DNA of 64,000 bases from Paenibacillus glycinis (GCF_009909185.1 NZ_JAAAMV010000001.1:372001-436000), one strand, 5' to 3'. Counted from the stretch's first letter, positions 1-9,218 are shown. The notes: generated by a model not told the origin, from the sequence alone. Made by a program: numbers and translations.

Positions 1-71
1 GGCAGCGAGAACCGCTCGGCGAGACTATCCACTTCTTTGTTCTTGGAGGCTACGATTTTATCAAGAAACAT
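1..71 (-). CDS. trpC: Indole-3-glycerol phosphate synthase, N-terminal fragment
   Basis: Only the first codons are present and the gene runs off the left edge. The visible N-terminus (MFLDKIVASKNKEV, then a Glu-Arg-Phe stretch) is typical of TrpC, which closes the indole ring in tryptophan synthesis. The ATG overlaps the last 11 bases of trpD, so the two are translationally coupled. The identity rests on a short stretch plus its position after trpE-trpD. Confidence 0.8.
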   Translation of the reverse strand, partial: MFLDKIVASKNKEVDSLAERFSL

Positions 72-1113
72 GGCTCAACTCTCCTGTCGTTTCAATCAAT
101 TGCCGCAGCTTGGACGCTGCGAGACCCGAATCGATGACCGTCTTGGCCGTCTCGACGCCTTCGAGCAAGGAGCTTGCCGCACCGCCGACGAAGATGCAGG
201 CGCCGGCGTTGGCAAGCACGATATCCCGGTATGCGCCCCGCTCCGTCCCGTCGAAGACCGAACGGATAATGCGGGCGTTCTCCGCGGAATCGCCGCCGAT
301 GATATCCGACAGCGCATGGCTGCGAAGGCCGATATCTTCCGGCGTCAAGGTATAGGTCCGAACCGAGCCGCCGAGCAGCTCGGATACTTGCGTCGGCGAC
401 GAGACGCTGATCTCGTCCAAGCCGTCGAAGCTGCTGACGACCATCGCGCGCTTCAAGCCAAGATCGCTCAACACGGAGGCGATCGTCTCCGTCTTGGTTC
501 GGTCGTAAATGCCGAGCAGCTGCCTGTCGGCGCCGGCCGGATTCGTCAACGGGCCGAGCATGTTGAAGATGGTGCGAATGCCGAGTTCCCGGCGCGGGCC
601 CGCTGCATGCTTCAGCGAAGGGTGGTACAGCTGCGCGAACATGAAGCAGATGCCGATCGCATCCAGGCAGCGCGACGCTTGCTCCGCGGTCAGCGTGATG
701 TTCACGCCGAGCGCCTCCAGTGTATCCGCGCTTCCGGATTTGCCGGACATGGCGCGATTCCCGTGCTTGGCAACCCTGACCCCCGCGGCGGAGGCGATAA
801 TGGCGGAAGCGGTGGAAATATTGAACTTATGAATGCCGGAGCCGCCGGTACCGCAAGTATCCAGCAGGCCGTTGCGCTCCGTGACGACGTGGTTGGAATG
901 CGAACGCATCGCTTCCGCGAAACCCGTGATTTCGTCCCTCGTTTCGCCTTTGATGCGGAGCGCGGTCGCCACGGCGCCGATTTGGGCACCGGTCGCCTCG
1001 CCGCTCATAATGATGTCCATGACGCCGCGGGCTTCCTCTCGGGATAGGCTGGAGCCGCCGATCAACAGATTCAGGGCGCGCTGCATCGTCATGATTTCGT
1101 TTGTCACCGTCAT
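61..1113 (-). CDS. trpD: Anthranilate phosphoribosyltransferase
   Basis: TrpD transfers phosphoribose from PRPP to anthranilate, the second committed step to tryptophan. At 350 residues it has the normal family length. The PRPP loop DTCGTGGSG is at about 85-93, followed by a KHGNRAMSGKSGSAD segment and a GPLTNPA motif. The open frame continues upstream into trpE, but the ATG at 1113 is chosen because AAGGGGTG lies about 8 bases before it, inside the trpE stop region, and because TrpD proteins start near this point. It follows trpE with an 8-base gap and overlaps trpC, so it belongs to the TRAP-controlled trp operon. Confidence 0.96.
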   Translation of the reverse strand: MTVTNEIMTMQRALNLLIGGSSLSREEARGVMDIIMSGEATGAQIGAVATALRIKGETRDEITGFAEAMRSHSNHVVTERNGLLDTCGTGGSGIHKFNISTASAIIASAAGVRVAKHGNRAMSGKSGSADTLEALGVNITLTAEQASRCLDAIGICFMFAQLYHPSLKHAAGPRRELGIRTIFNMLGPLTNPAGADRQLLGIYDRTKTETIASVLSDLGLKRAMVVSSFDGLDEISVSSPTQVSELLGGSVRTYTLTPEDIGLRSHALSDIIGGDSAENARIIRSVFDGTERGAYRDIVLANAGACIFVGGAASSLLEGVETAKTVIDSGLAASKLRQLIETTGELSHVS

Positions 1114-1121
1114 CTGCCCGT

Positions 1122-2672
1122 TCACCCCTTCGCGTCCGCGTAATAGTCCATATTGATCATGCTCGCCGAACGCTCTAGCGGCGCGAAGGCCGCTTCCGCC
1201 ACGCGGACGGCTTTCAGCAGCGCCATCGCTTTGTTCACCGTCTCCGCGTATTCGTTCTCCGGAACGGAGTCCCATACGATGCCGGCGCCCGATTGAACGT
1301 AGGCTTTGCCGTTCTTGAAGATCATCGTCCGAATCGTAATGCAGGTGTTCAAATTGCCGTTAAAACCGAGGTACCCGATCGCGCCCGCATATGCGCCGCG
1401 CGCCTCGTTCTCGAGCTCCGCGATGATTTCCATCGCCCGCAGCTTGGGCGCTCCCGATACGGTGCCCGCAGGCATGCAGGACACGAAAGCATCGAAGAAG
1501 TCCCGGTCTTCTCTTAATTTGCCGGAAACGTTGGACACGATATGCATGACATGGGAATAGCGTTCGATTTCCATGTAGGCGTCGCAGCGGACGGTGCCGA
1601 ATTCGGAGACGCGGCCGATATCGTTGCGCCCCAGATCGACCAGCATCAGATGCTCGGCGCGTTCTTTCTCGTCGGCGAGCAGCTCCTTCTCCAGCGCCAG
1701 ATCCTGCTCCGGCGTTTTGCCGCGCGGACGCGTTCCGGCGATCGGCCGCGTCTCGACGCGTTCGCCGTCTACCTTCACGAGCGCTTCCGGCGAGGTGCCG
1801 ACGATGACCTCGTCGTCCATTTTCAAATAGTACATGTACGGAGACGGATTCATCGTGCGCAGCACGCGGTAAACATGAAGCGGATCGACCTCCGTCTCGA
1901 TGCTGAAGCGCTGCGACAGTACCACCTGGAAGATATCGCCTGCGCGAATGTATTCTTTGGATTGCTCGACGTTCGCGAGGAATTGCTCCTTCGTCAGGTT
2001 CGAGGCGATCTCCCCCAGCTCCGGATCGGCCGGGATGCTTCCGCCCGTCATCAACGTCGTCGGCGTCGGCTGCTGAAGGCGCTCGATCGTCGCTTCGATC
2101 CGCCGGAGCGTTTCCTCGTATCGGCCTTCGATGACGCTGTCCGTTGCGCTTTCCGGAATATGGATATTGCCGATTACCTGCATCTGCTGCTTGAAGTGGT
2201 CGAATACGATGACCTGGTCGCAGAACATGAACTGCAGATCGTTCATCTGCAAATCATCGATCCGGTGCGCCGGCAGCTTCTCGTAATATTGCAGCAGGTC
2301 ATAACCGAAAAATCCGATCGCGCCTCCGGTGAACGGCGGCAGGTCCGCGACCGCCGGACTGCGATACGCGCGCAGATGCGCCTTCAGCAGCTCGATCGGC
2401 TTCTCGCGCAAGATCGTCTCTTCCCCGTTCTTCTCGATGACCATCTCGCCGTTCTTGCCGCGAATGAGCATGAATGGATCCGTGCCGATAAAGGAATATC
2501 TCGCCCACTTGACTCCGCCCTCCACGCTTTCCAAGAGAAACGCGCGGCGCTCGCGGTAAAAATGCTGAAATATCCGAATCGGCGTCTCCGTGTCCGCCAT
2601 CACATGCCTCACGATCGGTATGAGGTTGTACGTGCCGGCTTGCCGGATGACGCTTTGCAGCTCCTTGTTCAT
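1122..2672 (-). CDS. trpE: Anthranilate synthase component I
   Basis: TrpE converts chorismate and ammonia (from a glutamine amidotransferase partner not in this window) to anthranilate. The 516-residue protein has the N-terminal LLES tryptophan-binding motif near residue 47, where feedback inhibition acts, and the C-terminal chorismate-binding motifs GTSPEAL, RPIAGTRPRG and DLGRND. The ATG at 2672 has GGGGAG seven bases upstream; the in-frame TTG at 2678 lies too close to that site. It is the first gene after a leader with a TRAP-type GAG array and an intrinsic terminator. Confidence 0.97.
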   Translation of the reverse strand: MNKELQSVIRQAGTYNLIPIVRHVMADTETPIRIFQHFYRERRAFLLESVEGGVKWARYSFIGTDPFMLIRGKNGEMVIEKNGEETILREKPIELLKAHLRAYRSPAVADLPPFTGGAIGFFGYDLLQYYEKLPAHRIDDLQMNDLQFMFCDQVIVFDHFKQQMQVIGNIHIPESATDSVIEGRYEETLRRIEATIERLQQPTPTTLMTGGSIPADPELGEIASNLTKEQFLANVEQSKEYIRAGDIFQVVLSQRFSIETEVDPLHVYRVLRTMNPSPYMYYLKMDDEVIVGTSPEALVKVDGERVETRPIAGTRPRGKTPEQDLALEKELLADEKERAEHLMLVDLGRNDIGRVSEFGTVRCDAYMEIERYSHVMHIVSNVSGKLREDRDFFDAFVSCMPAGTVSGAPKLRAMEIIAELENEARGAYAGAIGYLGFNGNLNTCITIRTMIFKNGKAYVQSGAGIVWDSVPENEYAETVNKAMALLKAVRVAEAAFAPLERSASMINMDYYADAKG

Positions 2673-2697
2673 GCTCAATCTCCCCTTCTCTAATCGA

Positions 2698-2726
2698 AAA
2701 TAAAAAACTCCTGCCGCAGCAGGAGT
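2698..2726 (-). terminator. trp leader attenuator (intrinsic terminator before trpE)
   Basis: On the minus strand an 8-bp stem (ACTCCTGC / GCAGGAGT, arms 2719-2726 and 2707-2714) with a 4-base loop is followed by a T-run. It lies about 26 bases before the trpE start and about 115 bases after the GAG array, which is the layout of a transcription attenuator. The ascending arm contains CTGCTGC (complement of 2716-2722), which can pair with GCAGCAG (2875-2881) inside the gap of the GAG array. This is a plausible antiterminator that bound TRAP would block. Confidence 0.85.
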
Positions 2727-2840
2727 ATCGTGGGTTAGAAGATGGTAAATGAGTATGAACGAAATAGGGAAAATAACAGTGCGCAGGGTCTAGCCGCCGC
2801 ATACCGCCACATTCGAATCTCGCTGCTGGAATTGCTTTCA

Positions 2841-2893
2841 CTCATCTCGGCTCTACTCATCTCTGCTCACTGTACTGCTGCTCGGCTCATCTC
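2841..2893 (-). promoter_or_regulatory. TRAP-binding site of the trp leader
   Basis: The leader RNA carries GAG triplets starting exactly every 5 bases. On the plus strand CTC begins at 2841, 2846, 2851, 2856, 2861, 2866, 2881, 2886 and 2891; the two missing positions (2871, 2876) leave 9 of 11 in-phase slots filled. GAG/UAG triplets with 2-3 base spacers are the known ligand of the 11-subunit TRAP ring. The ring protein (mtrB) is encoded in this window, and trpE follows after a terminator. Confidence 0.92.
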
Positions 2894-2917
2894 TGTTAAT
2901 GCGTCTAATATGAACTT

Positions 2918-2947
2918 ACTATACAATAGCGTAATTGCATCCGTCAA
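2918..2947 (-). promoter_or_regulatory. Sigma-A promoter of the trp operon
   Basis: TTGACG (complement of 2942-2947) and TATAGT (complement of 2918-2923) are separated by 18 bases. The predicted start would lie near 2911, about 20 bases before the first GAG triplet, as expected for a TRAP-controlled leader. The promoter lies downstream of aroH, so trp genes can be transcribed separately from the aro genes. Confidence 0.75.
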
Positions 2948-2985
2948 TCCCGATCTTGAACGGCGTTCCGCCCGACTCCGGGCTA

Positions 2986-3354
2986 TTACGCCTTCGCCAA
3001 ATCCGGACGAAGCGCCTTCGCGCCGCCCAAATAAACATGCTCGACCTGCTCCTGCGTTTTGTCCGTATTGACCAGTACCATCAAACGGATGCATTTCTCA
3101 AGGCTGCCTTTGACGGGCACTTCCAGCGCGCACATTAGCGGGACCAATTCCCAGCCACCCATCGCGCGAATCGCTCTCGCGGGAAACGTCGCGTCCAAAT
3201 CCCCCGTGACCGTCACGAAGACGCTCGCGATGTCGGTCGGCACGATGCCGTTGACTTTGACGATGCTGTTCAACAATTCGACGGTCGCTTGCAAAATCGG
3301 TTGTTCCTCGTTAACCTCTACCGTAATGGCGCCGCGTATTCCCCGTACTTGCAT
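2986..3354 (-). CDS. aroH: Chorismate mutase, AroH class
   Basis: AroH rearranges chorismate to prephenate, directing it to phenylalanine and tyrosine. The protein has 122 residues, the size of the small trimeric B. subtilis-type enzyme, and starts MQVRGIRGAITVE, with active-site-type segments TGDLDATFPARA and LEVPVKGSLEKCIR. A GGAGG inside the aroB end precedes its ATG, and one base separates it from the aroB stop. It sits between aroB and the trp promoter, as in the B. subtilis aro-trp supraoperon. Confidence 0.96.
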   Translation of the reverse strand: MQVRGIRGAITVEVNEEQPILQATVELLNSIVKVNGIVPTDIASVFVTVTGDLDATFPARAIRAMGGWELVPLMCALEVPVKGSLEKCIRLMVLVNTDKTQEQVEHVYLGGAKALRPDLAKA

Positions 3355-3355
3355 G

Positions 3356-4462
3356 CTAAACGGCCTCCTGTTTCAATTGTTCCACGATATCGCGGATAAG
3401 CGCGGTGGAAACTGACTTATTGATCTCTACTTTGCCGATCGCGACGGGCACGATGAACGTAATCGCGCCTTCTTGAAATTTCTTGTCGTGCATCATCGCG
3501 CGCATGATTTCGTCCGTATCCAGGTGCGCAGGCAGCCTGACCGGCAGGCCGACGCGCGAAAGCACGCGCTTCGTGACGCCGTATACTTCCTCCGGCGCGC
3601 CAAGCTTTACCGCAAGGCGGGCCGACCCGACCATGCCGATGGCTATCGCTTCGCCGTGAAGCAGCTCGCCGTAACCCGCGACCGCTTCCAGCGCATGGCC
3701 GATCGTGTGGCCAAGGTTAAGAATGGCGCGGAGATCGTTCTCCCGTTCGTCCCGAGACACGACCGCCGCTTTCACGCTGCAGCCTTTATACAGCGCGTAT
3801 CCGAGTGCCTCCGGATCCAGCGCCAGCAGCTTCTCAGCATTGTCGTCGCACCACGAGACAAATTCCGCGTCCCAGATCAGGCCATGCTTGACGACCTCGG
3901 AAAGGCCTGCTTTCACGTCGCGTTCCGGGAGCGTTTGGAGGGTGCTCAGATCATAGAGCACCAGCTCCGGCTGGTGGAACGCGCCGATGATGTTCTTCGC
4001 CAGCGGATGATTGACCGCTACTTTGCCGCCGACGCTGCTGTCGTGCGCGAGAATCGTCGTCGGGATTTGAACGAAGTTGATGCCCCTCATGTACGAGGCG
4101 GCGACGAAGCCGGCCAGATCGCCGACGACGCCTCCCCCGAGCGCAACGATCGCGGACTTGCGATCGAGTCCGTTCTCGAGCGCGACGCCGACCAGTTTCT
4201 CCAGCTGACTCAGCGACTTCGAACCCTCGCCCGCCGGAATGACGGCGCTCGTCACGCCAAATCCGCCTTCCCGCAGAACGGTCTCCAGATGCGCCAAATG
4301 CCGCTCGGCGACATTGGCGTCCGTAATGATCAGCAGCGGCGACTTCTTGCTGATCCCATGGTTAGCCAGCAGCTTGCCCGCCTCGTCCAGCAGCCCTTCG
4401 CCGATATAGATCGGATACGAACGGTCGCCGAGATCGACGGTCAACTCGCGAACGCCGCTCAT
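3356..4462 (-). CDS. aroB: 3-Dehydroquinate synthase
   Basis: AroB cyclises DAHP to 3-dehydroquinate, the second shikimate step, using NAD and a divalent metal. The 368-residue protein has the NAD-binding GGGVVGDLAGF segment and the metal-site histidines in KHGLIWD and LNLGHTIGHALE. The open frame extends 34 codons into aroC, but [12 protein letters not shown] is chosen as the start because it matches the family N-terminus and its ATG overlaps the aroC TAA by one base (TAATG). Confidence 0.97.
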   Translation of the reverse strand: MSGVRELTVDLGDRSYPIYIGEGLLDEAGKLLANHGISKKSPLLIITDANVAERHLAHLETVLREGGFGVTSAVIPAGEGSKSLSQLEKLVGVALENGLDRKSAIVALGGGVVGDLAGFVAASYMRGINFVQIPTTILAHDSSVGGKVAVNHPLAKNIIGAFHQPELVLYDLSTLQTLPERDVKAGLSEVVKHGLIWDAEFVSWCDDNAEKLLALDPEALGYALYKGCSVKAAVVSRDERENDLRAILNLGHTIGHALEAVAGYGELLHGEAIAIGMVGSARLAVKLGAPEEVYGVTKRVLSRVGLPVRLPAHLDTDEIMRAMMHDKKFQEGAITFIVPVAIGKVEINKSVSTALIRDIVEQLKQEAV

Positions 4463-5631
4463 TAGTAGCTCCTCACTTGCGCCAGGTAATTGTCGTAGTT
4501 CGCGCGGATTTCTTCCATGGAATCGCCGCCGAACTTCTCCAGGAACGCCTTGGCGACTTCCCAAGCCACGACATGCTCCATCACGACGCTTGCCGCGGGA
4601 ACCGCGCAGCTGTCCGAACGTTCGACCTGCGCCGTAAACGGCTCCTTCGTGTCGATGTCCACGCTTTGAAGCGGCTTGTAAAGCGTCGGGATCGGTTTCA
4701 TGACGCCTCGAACCACGATTTGCTCGCCGTTGGTCATGCCGCCTTCGAACCCGCCCAAGCGGTTCGTGCGGCGGTGATAACCGCGCTCCTCGTCGTATAG
4801 GATCTCGTCGTGAACCTGCGATCCGCGAATCGTGCCCGCTTCGAAGCCGATGCCGATCTCGACGCCTTTGAACGCGTTGATCGACACGACGGCCTGCGCG
4901 ATTCGGCCATCCAGTTTACGGTCGTACTGCACATGGCTGCCGAGTCCGATCGGCACGCCTTCCACGATGCATTCCACGATGCCGCCGATGGAATCGCCCT
5001 CCGCCTTGATCTGATCGATATAGGCGGTCATTTTCGCTTCGGTGTCCTTATCCACTACGCGTACCGGCGATGCTTCCGTCAACGCGATCAACTCGTCCAG
5101 CGGCAGATCGTTGGCCGGGGCTTCGATCTCGCCGATGCGAATGACTTGTCCGCCGACCTTGATTCCGAACGCCGCGAGAAATTGGCGGGCCACCGCGCCA
5201 ACGGCGACGCGGGCCGCCGTCTCGCGCGCGCTCGACCGCTCCAGCACGTTGCGGAGATCCTTCAAATTGTATTTCAACCCGCCGTTCAAGTCGGCATGGC
5301 CCGGACGCGGCCGATTGACGCGGCGTTTCTCCTCGTCGCCGCCCTCGATCGGTTCGATATTCATGACGCTCGTCCAATGCTTCCAGTCGTTATTCGCCAC
5401 GACGAGCGCGACCGGCGCTCCCGTCGTCTTGCCATGCCGGACGCCGCCGACGATATCCGCCGTGTCCTTCTCGATCTGCATCCGGCGACCGCGGCCATGC
5501 CCCTTCTGCCTGCGATGCAGTTGGAAATTCAATTCCTCGAAATCAAGCTGCAGGTTGCTCGGCAATCCTTCGATGATCGCCGTCAACTGCGGACCGTGCG
5601 TCTCTCCAGCCGTCAAATAGCGTAAACTCAC
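4462..5631 (-). CDS. aroC: Chorismate synthase
   Basis: AroC eliminates phosphate from EPSP to give chorismate, using reduced FMN; the B. subtilis orthologue is called aroF. The 389-residue protein begins [12 protein letters not shown], a family signature, and has [12 protein letters not shown] and [12 protein letters not shown] further on. Translation starts at GTG (5631), preceded by GGAGGAG at good spacing. It is the first gene of the aroC-aroB-aroH run and is separated from the upstream 55-residue gene by a strong terminator. Confidence 0.97.
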   Translation of the reverse strand: MSLRYLTAGETHGPQLTAIIEGLPSNLQLDFEELNFQLHRRQKGHGRGRRMQIEKDTADIVGGVRHGKTTGAPVALVVANNDWKHWTSVMNIEPIEGGDEEKRRVNRPRPGHADLNGGLKYNLKDLRNVLERSSARETAARVAVGAVARQFLAAFGIKVGGQVIRIGEIEAPANDLPLDELIALTEASPVRVVDKDTEAKMTAYIDQIKAEGDSIGGIVECIVEGVPIGLGSHVQYDRKLDGRIAQAVVSINAFKGVEIGIGFEAGTIRGSQVHDEILYDEERGYHRRTNRLGGFEGGMTNGEQIVVRGVMKPIPTLYKPLQSVDIDTKEPFTAQVERSDSCAVPAASVVMEHVVAWEVAKAFLEKFGGDSMEEIRANYDNYLAQVRSY

Positions 5632-5773
5632 AGTAAAGCTCCTCCTTCAATTCCGAACAACGCGAAGTATGATTTCGGCTAGGCATGTCGGCCTCAAATA
5701 TCTTTGCTCATTATAGTACAGCGTCAACGCTTTGACAAGAAAATGCAAACCTGTCGAATCGGCGCGGCCAAAC

Positions 5774-5817
5774 GAAAAAACTGCCCGAAACGCCTTCTGG
5801 AAAGGCGTTTCGGGCAG
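5774..5817 (-). terminator. Intrinsic terminator after the 55-residue gene
   Basis: A perfect 16-bp stem (arms 5781-5796 and 5802-5817) with a 5-base loop is followed on the minus strand by TTTTTTCG. It isolates the small gene and cheR/ndk from aroC. Confidence 0.92.
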
Positions 5818-5832
5818 CCGGTGAAGAACCCC

Positions 5833-6000
5833 TTATCCGTTGACGGATTGTTGTCCTCGTAATGTCTGCGGGTCGGCGTTCAAATGGGGATCGTTCATGA
5901 GCCCTTTCATTTGACCGGTATCGATGCCAAGAATCTGGGCGCATTCTTGGACGCTGATAAAGCCACGTTTGTAAGCCGAGATCACTTTTCGCTTGTCCAT
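5833..6000 (-). CDS. Small protein of unknown function with a helix-turn-helix-like segment
   Basis: A 55-residue protein starting MDKRKVISAYKRG. The ATG at 6000 has a strong AGGAGGTG six bases upstream, and a terminator follows the stop, so this is very probably a real gene. The segment SVQECAQILGIDTGQMKGL resembles the two helices of a small DNA-binding domain, but the protein is too short to assign. It lies between cheR and aroC. The sequence shows no membrane segment or cysteine cluster. Confidence 0.75.
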   Translation of the reverse strand: MDKRKVISAYKRGFISVQECAQILGIDTGQMKGLMNDPHLNADPQTLRGQQSVNG

Positions 6001-6074
6001 GCTGCACCTCCTATGCGCAAAAGTTTCCATACGCCTAGTATCGGTGAAGCCGGAAATTCCTATACCTGCCTCCG

Positions 6075-6857
6075 CTACGCCCGTCGCCGGTAGAAGAACG
6101 TCTCCGCCGATTCGAAATCGTATTGGCCCGGCGAGAAGATCTGCTCCGTGCTGCCGACGAACAGCAGTCCGCCAGGTTTGAGCGCTTTGGAAAACTTATG
6201 GTACAGCATATGCTTCGCTTCTTCGGTGAAATAAATCATGACGTTGCGGCAGACGATAATATCGAATCCGCTTTCGAATGCATCATGAAGCAGATTTTGC
6301 TGCTTGAACGTAATGATTTTCTTCAGCGAATCCGTTACGGCGACCTCGTCACGGCCATGCTGCACGAAATAACCGGCCATATAATCTCGGGGCACGTCGC
6401 GGATGGAACGATCCTGGTAGACGCCTTGAATCGCCTTCTGCAGCACCAGCTCGTCCAGATCCGTTGCCAGAATCGATACCCGATCCTGGGCGCCAAGCGC
6501 ATGCACGATCATGGCGAGCGTATACGGTTCTTCGCCGGTGGAGCAGGCGGCGCTCCAAATCTTCACCCGTCCGCCGTTCTTCAGGAGATCCGGAAGAAAC
6601 TTCTTCTCCATGGCCTCCCAACGGCCCGGATTGCGCCAAAACTCGGACACGTTGATCGTCATCCGATCAAGAAATTCGGTCATCAGCTTCTTGTCCCGAT
6701 CGAGATCGCGATAATAGGCCTCGAACGTGTCATAGCCGTATTTCTGCCTGAGCGTCGTCAGCCGGCGCTTCATCTGCGCTTCCTTGTACTGCGACAGATC
6801 GATTGCCGTCTTATGCTTGATCCGCTCGATAAAGAACGAAAAATCCTTGTCCTCCAC
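6075..6857 (-). CDS. cheR: Chemoreceptor glutamate methyltransferase
   Basis: CheR methylates glutamates of methyl-accepting chemotaxis proteins using S-adenosylmethionine, setting receptor gain during adaptation. The 260-residue protein has an N-terminal helical domain with KRRLTTLRQKYG, a TVNVSEFWRN-like junction (here TINVSEFWRN), the SAM loop SAACSTGEEPYT near residue 103 and the catalytic-face CRNVMIYF. The start is GTG (6857) behind GGGGG. It lies between ndk and aroC, as in B. subtilis, away from other chemotaxis genes. Confidence 0.95.
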   Translation of the reverse strand: MEDKDFSFFIERIKHKTAIDLSQYKEAQMKRRLTTLRQKYGYDTFEAYYRDLDRDKKLMTEFLDRMTINVSEFWRNPGRWEAMEKKFLPDLLKNGGRVKIWSAACSTGEEPYTLAMIVHALGAQDRVSILATDLDELVLQKAIQGVYQDRSIRDVPRDYMAGYFVQHGRDEVAVTDSLKKIITFKQQNLLHDAFESGFDIIVCRNVMIYFTEEAKHMLYHKFSKALKPGGLLFVGSTEQIFSPGQYDFESAETFFYRRRA

Positions 6858-6912
6858 GCTGTTTTCCCCCGCTGCAGCAGACTCAAGGCCGCGAATTAGT
6901 GATATTCAATGC

Positions 6913-7356
6913 CTAAATCCATTGCCCCATCGTCTGCGTGTAGGACAGCAGCTCGTGCGGCGCGAAGAAAATGCCGATTTCCCTTGCCGCGCTTTCCGCC
7001 GAATCGGAGCCGTGAATCAGATTGAAATTCGTATGGACGGCATAGTCGGACCGAATCGTTCCCGGCGCCGCCTCCAAAGCATTCGTCTTGCCGATCATCG
7101 CGCGCGTCAGACCGATTACGTTATCTCCCTGCCACACCATGGCAAACACCGGACTGGACGTGACAAAGGCTACGAGCGGCGGATAAAAGGGCTTCCCGAT
7201 ATGTTCCGCATAGTGGCGTTCGGCGATTTCGGGCGTAATGCGCATGAATTTCGCGGCGACGAGCTTCAGTCCTTTACGTTCGAAGCGCGACACGATTTCG
7301 CCGATTAAGCCGCGCTGCACGCCGTCCGGCTTGACCATTAGAAAAGTTTGTTCCAT
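6913..7356 (-). CDS. ndk: Nucleoside diphosphate kinase
   Basis: Ndk moves the terminal phosphate between nucleoside triphosphates and diphosphates through a phosphohistidine. The 147-residue protein has the family length, the N-terminal [11 protein letters not shown] motif and the active-site histidine in NLIHGSDS. It lies 21 bases after hepT and before cheR, the order seen in B. subtilis. It is probably part of the long menaquinone transcript. Confidence 0.97.
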   Translation of the reverse strand: MEQTFLMVKPDGVQRGLIGEIVSRFERKGLKLVAAKFMRITPEIAERHYAEHIGKPFYPPLVAFVTSSPVFAMVWQGDNVIGLTRAMIGKTNALEAAPGTIRSDYAVHTNFNLIHGSDSAESAAREIGIFFAPHELLSYTQTMGQWI

Positions 7357-7377
7357 TCGAGATCCCTCCTAGGCGCG

Positions 7378-8352
7378 TTAGTAGTTTCGTTTCGCTACGA
7401 AATACGCGATATCGGTTAAGTTCTTCTTCGCCGTGATGTTCGGCAGACCGCTCAGGGCATCGATCGCTTTGTTCATGTAACGCGTAGCCATTTCCTCCGC
7501 GATGCCGATGCCTGCGCTCTTACGTATAATGTTCAACGCACGCTTCGTTTCCCCTGCTCCGTTCGATGCTTGGATTTTGTTAATTTCGTCCTGCAGCTCG
7601 TCGGCCTTCGCGGGCTCCTGCATCGCGAGTAAAATGGGCAGCGTGATATTTCCTTGGCGGATATCCGATCCCGGCGGTTTGCCGATCTGCTTCTCGGTGC
7701 CGAGCAGGTCCAACAGGTCGTCGCGAATCTGGAACGCCATGCCGACGTTATAGCCGAACCGGTACAGACTGTTCGCCGCGCGCCGGTCCGCTCCCGAAGC
7801 GATCGCGCCGAGCTGGCAGCTGATCGCGATCAAGAGCGCCGTCTTGCGGCGGATGCGAAGCAGATAGTTGCGAATGGATTGCTTCGTATTGAAGAAATCG
7901 CGGATCTGCTCCATTTCCCCGATGCACATCTGCACCATGGCCTTGGAGAGGATCTGGTGGATCTGCGGATTCTCGAGCTCCGTGACGATGGCAAGGGCTT
8001 TGCCGTATATGTAATCTCCCGTGTACATCGCGATCCGGTTGTCCCACTTCGACTTGACGGTCAGCTGTCCGCGCCTTGTCTCGGCGTTGTCGATGACGTC
8101 GTCATGCACGAGCGAGGCCATATGGATGAGTTCGAGCGGCACCGCTACTCTCTCGAGCACGTCCAGCTCGTAGCTGCCGAATTTGCCGGAAAGCAGCACG
8201 AATAAGGGACGGATGCGCTTCCCGCCCGCTTTAAGCAGATGCGTGGAGGCATCGCTTAGCAGCACATGGTCCGACGTAACGCTGCGCGCCAGTTTTCCTT
8301 CGATCGCGTCCAGGTCGCCTTTCATTTTGGCGTAAATATCGAGTAGTTTCAT
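7378..8352 (-). CDS. hepT: Heptaprenyl diphosphate synthase component II
   Basis: HepT is the catalytic chain of the two-subunit enzyme that builds the C35 tail of menaquinone-7. The 324-residue protein shows GGKRIRPL, the first Asp-rich motif HDDVID near residue 84, and the second, QIRDDLLD, near 208. Its partner HepS is encoded at the head of the same gene run. The start overlaps the mqnA stop as ATGA, so the two are translationally coupled. Confidence 0.96.
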   Translation of the reverse strand: MKLLDIYAKMKGDLDAIEGKLARSVTSDHVLLSDASTHLLKAGGKRIRPLFVLLSGKFGSYELDVLERVAVPLELIHMASLVHDDVIDNAETRRGQLTVKSKWDNRIAMYTGDYIYGKALAIVTELENPQIHQILSKAMVQMCIGEMEQIRDFFNTKQSIRNYLLRIRRKTALLIAISCQLGAIASGADRRAANSLYRFGYNVGMAFQIRDDLLDLLGTEKQIGKPPGSDIRQGNITLPILLAMQEPAKADELQDEINKIQASNGAGETKRALNIIRKSAGIGIAEEMATRYMNKAIDALSGLPNITAKKNLTDIAYFVAKRNY

Positions 8353-9218
8353 TCGTTCTTCACCTTAAGAGCGGCATGGTCCTCGAAAAATCGCATCCGT
8401 ACCTCGTTCGGCAGCAATCCTAGCCGATGCGCGTATTCGAAGTAGAGCTTCAAGCCCGCCTGCTCGTCCGATCCGAAATTGTAGTGTAACTCGTGAAAAT
8501 AACGATTCCAATAGGCCGGTTCCCCGCCCAGCTGCGCGCAGGCTTTATCCACCAGCGGCTTCAGGTTGCGGAGGCTCCGTTCCTTGCTCGTCGTCAAGGC
8601 ATGCAGCACGTCGGCCACCGCGCCTGGATCGCGCTCGGCGATTTCCTTGCGGACGGCGACGAGGGCGAACGTCATCCCGTATCCGGTCCAGCTGCGCCAC
8701 AGCTCTCCCAAGTCGATCACGGCAAGCCCCCTGTCCTTATTGGCCCAAGAAGCCTGGATCGCCGTATCGCCGATCAACAGCGCGGCATCCGCTTCGGCAA
8801 GCATCTCGTCCAGCGAAGGCTCCATCGTGACGAAGGAAGGCTCGGCATGGTAATAGAGCTTCATCAGGATCTTCAGCAAATTCACCGACGTGGCGGAGGT
8901 CGCCGTCATCGCGATCCGTCCTTGAAGCACGTCCTCAAGCGGCTTCTTCAAGAACAGCAGGATGGAGTTGACGCGGCCCTTCGCGCTCACCGACAAGTCC
9001 GGGAGCAGCAAGTAATTGTCGGCGTTCTCGGCATACGCGAAGGAGGACATCGAGGTGATATCGATCTCGCCGAGCTTCAGCGCCCGGTTCAGCGCGGCCG
9101 GAACCCGCTTCTCGATGCGGAAACGATCCATCGGCAGCTGCTGTTCCGCATAATGAAAAATCGGCCATGAATTCGCATAGTCTATGCGGCCGACCGTAAT
9201 CGGGCGATTAGCTCCCAT
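8349..9218 (-). CDS. mqnA: Chorismate dehydratase (futalosine pathway)
   Basis: MqnA removes water from chorismate to give 3-enolpyruvylbenzoate, the entry step of the futalosine route to menaquinone. The 289-residue protein begins ITVGRIDYANSWP, characteristic of the MqnA/periplasmic-binding fold, and has the SSFAYA and LLIGDTAI segments of the family. The ATG at 9218 is chosen over upstream ATGs because GGGGAG lies nine bases before it. It overlaps ubiX by 11 bases. MqnB, C, D and E are not in the window. Confidence 0.92.
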   Translation of the reverse strand: MGANRPITVGRIDYANSWPIFHYAEQQLPMDRFRIEKRVPAALNRALKLGEIDITSMSSFAYAENADNYLLLPDLSVSAKGRVNSILLFLKKPLEDVLQGRIAMTATSATSVNLLKILMKLYYHAEPSFVTMEPSLDEMLAEADAALLIGDTAIQASWANKDRGLAVIDLGELWRSWTGYGMTFALVAVRKEIAERDPGAVADVLHALTTSKERSLRNLKPLVDKACAQLGGEPAYWNRYFHELHYNFGSDEQAGLKLYFEYAHRLGLLPNEVRMRFFEDHAALKVKNE

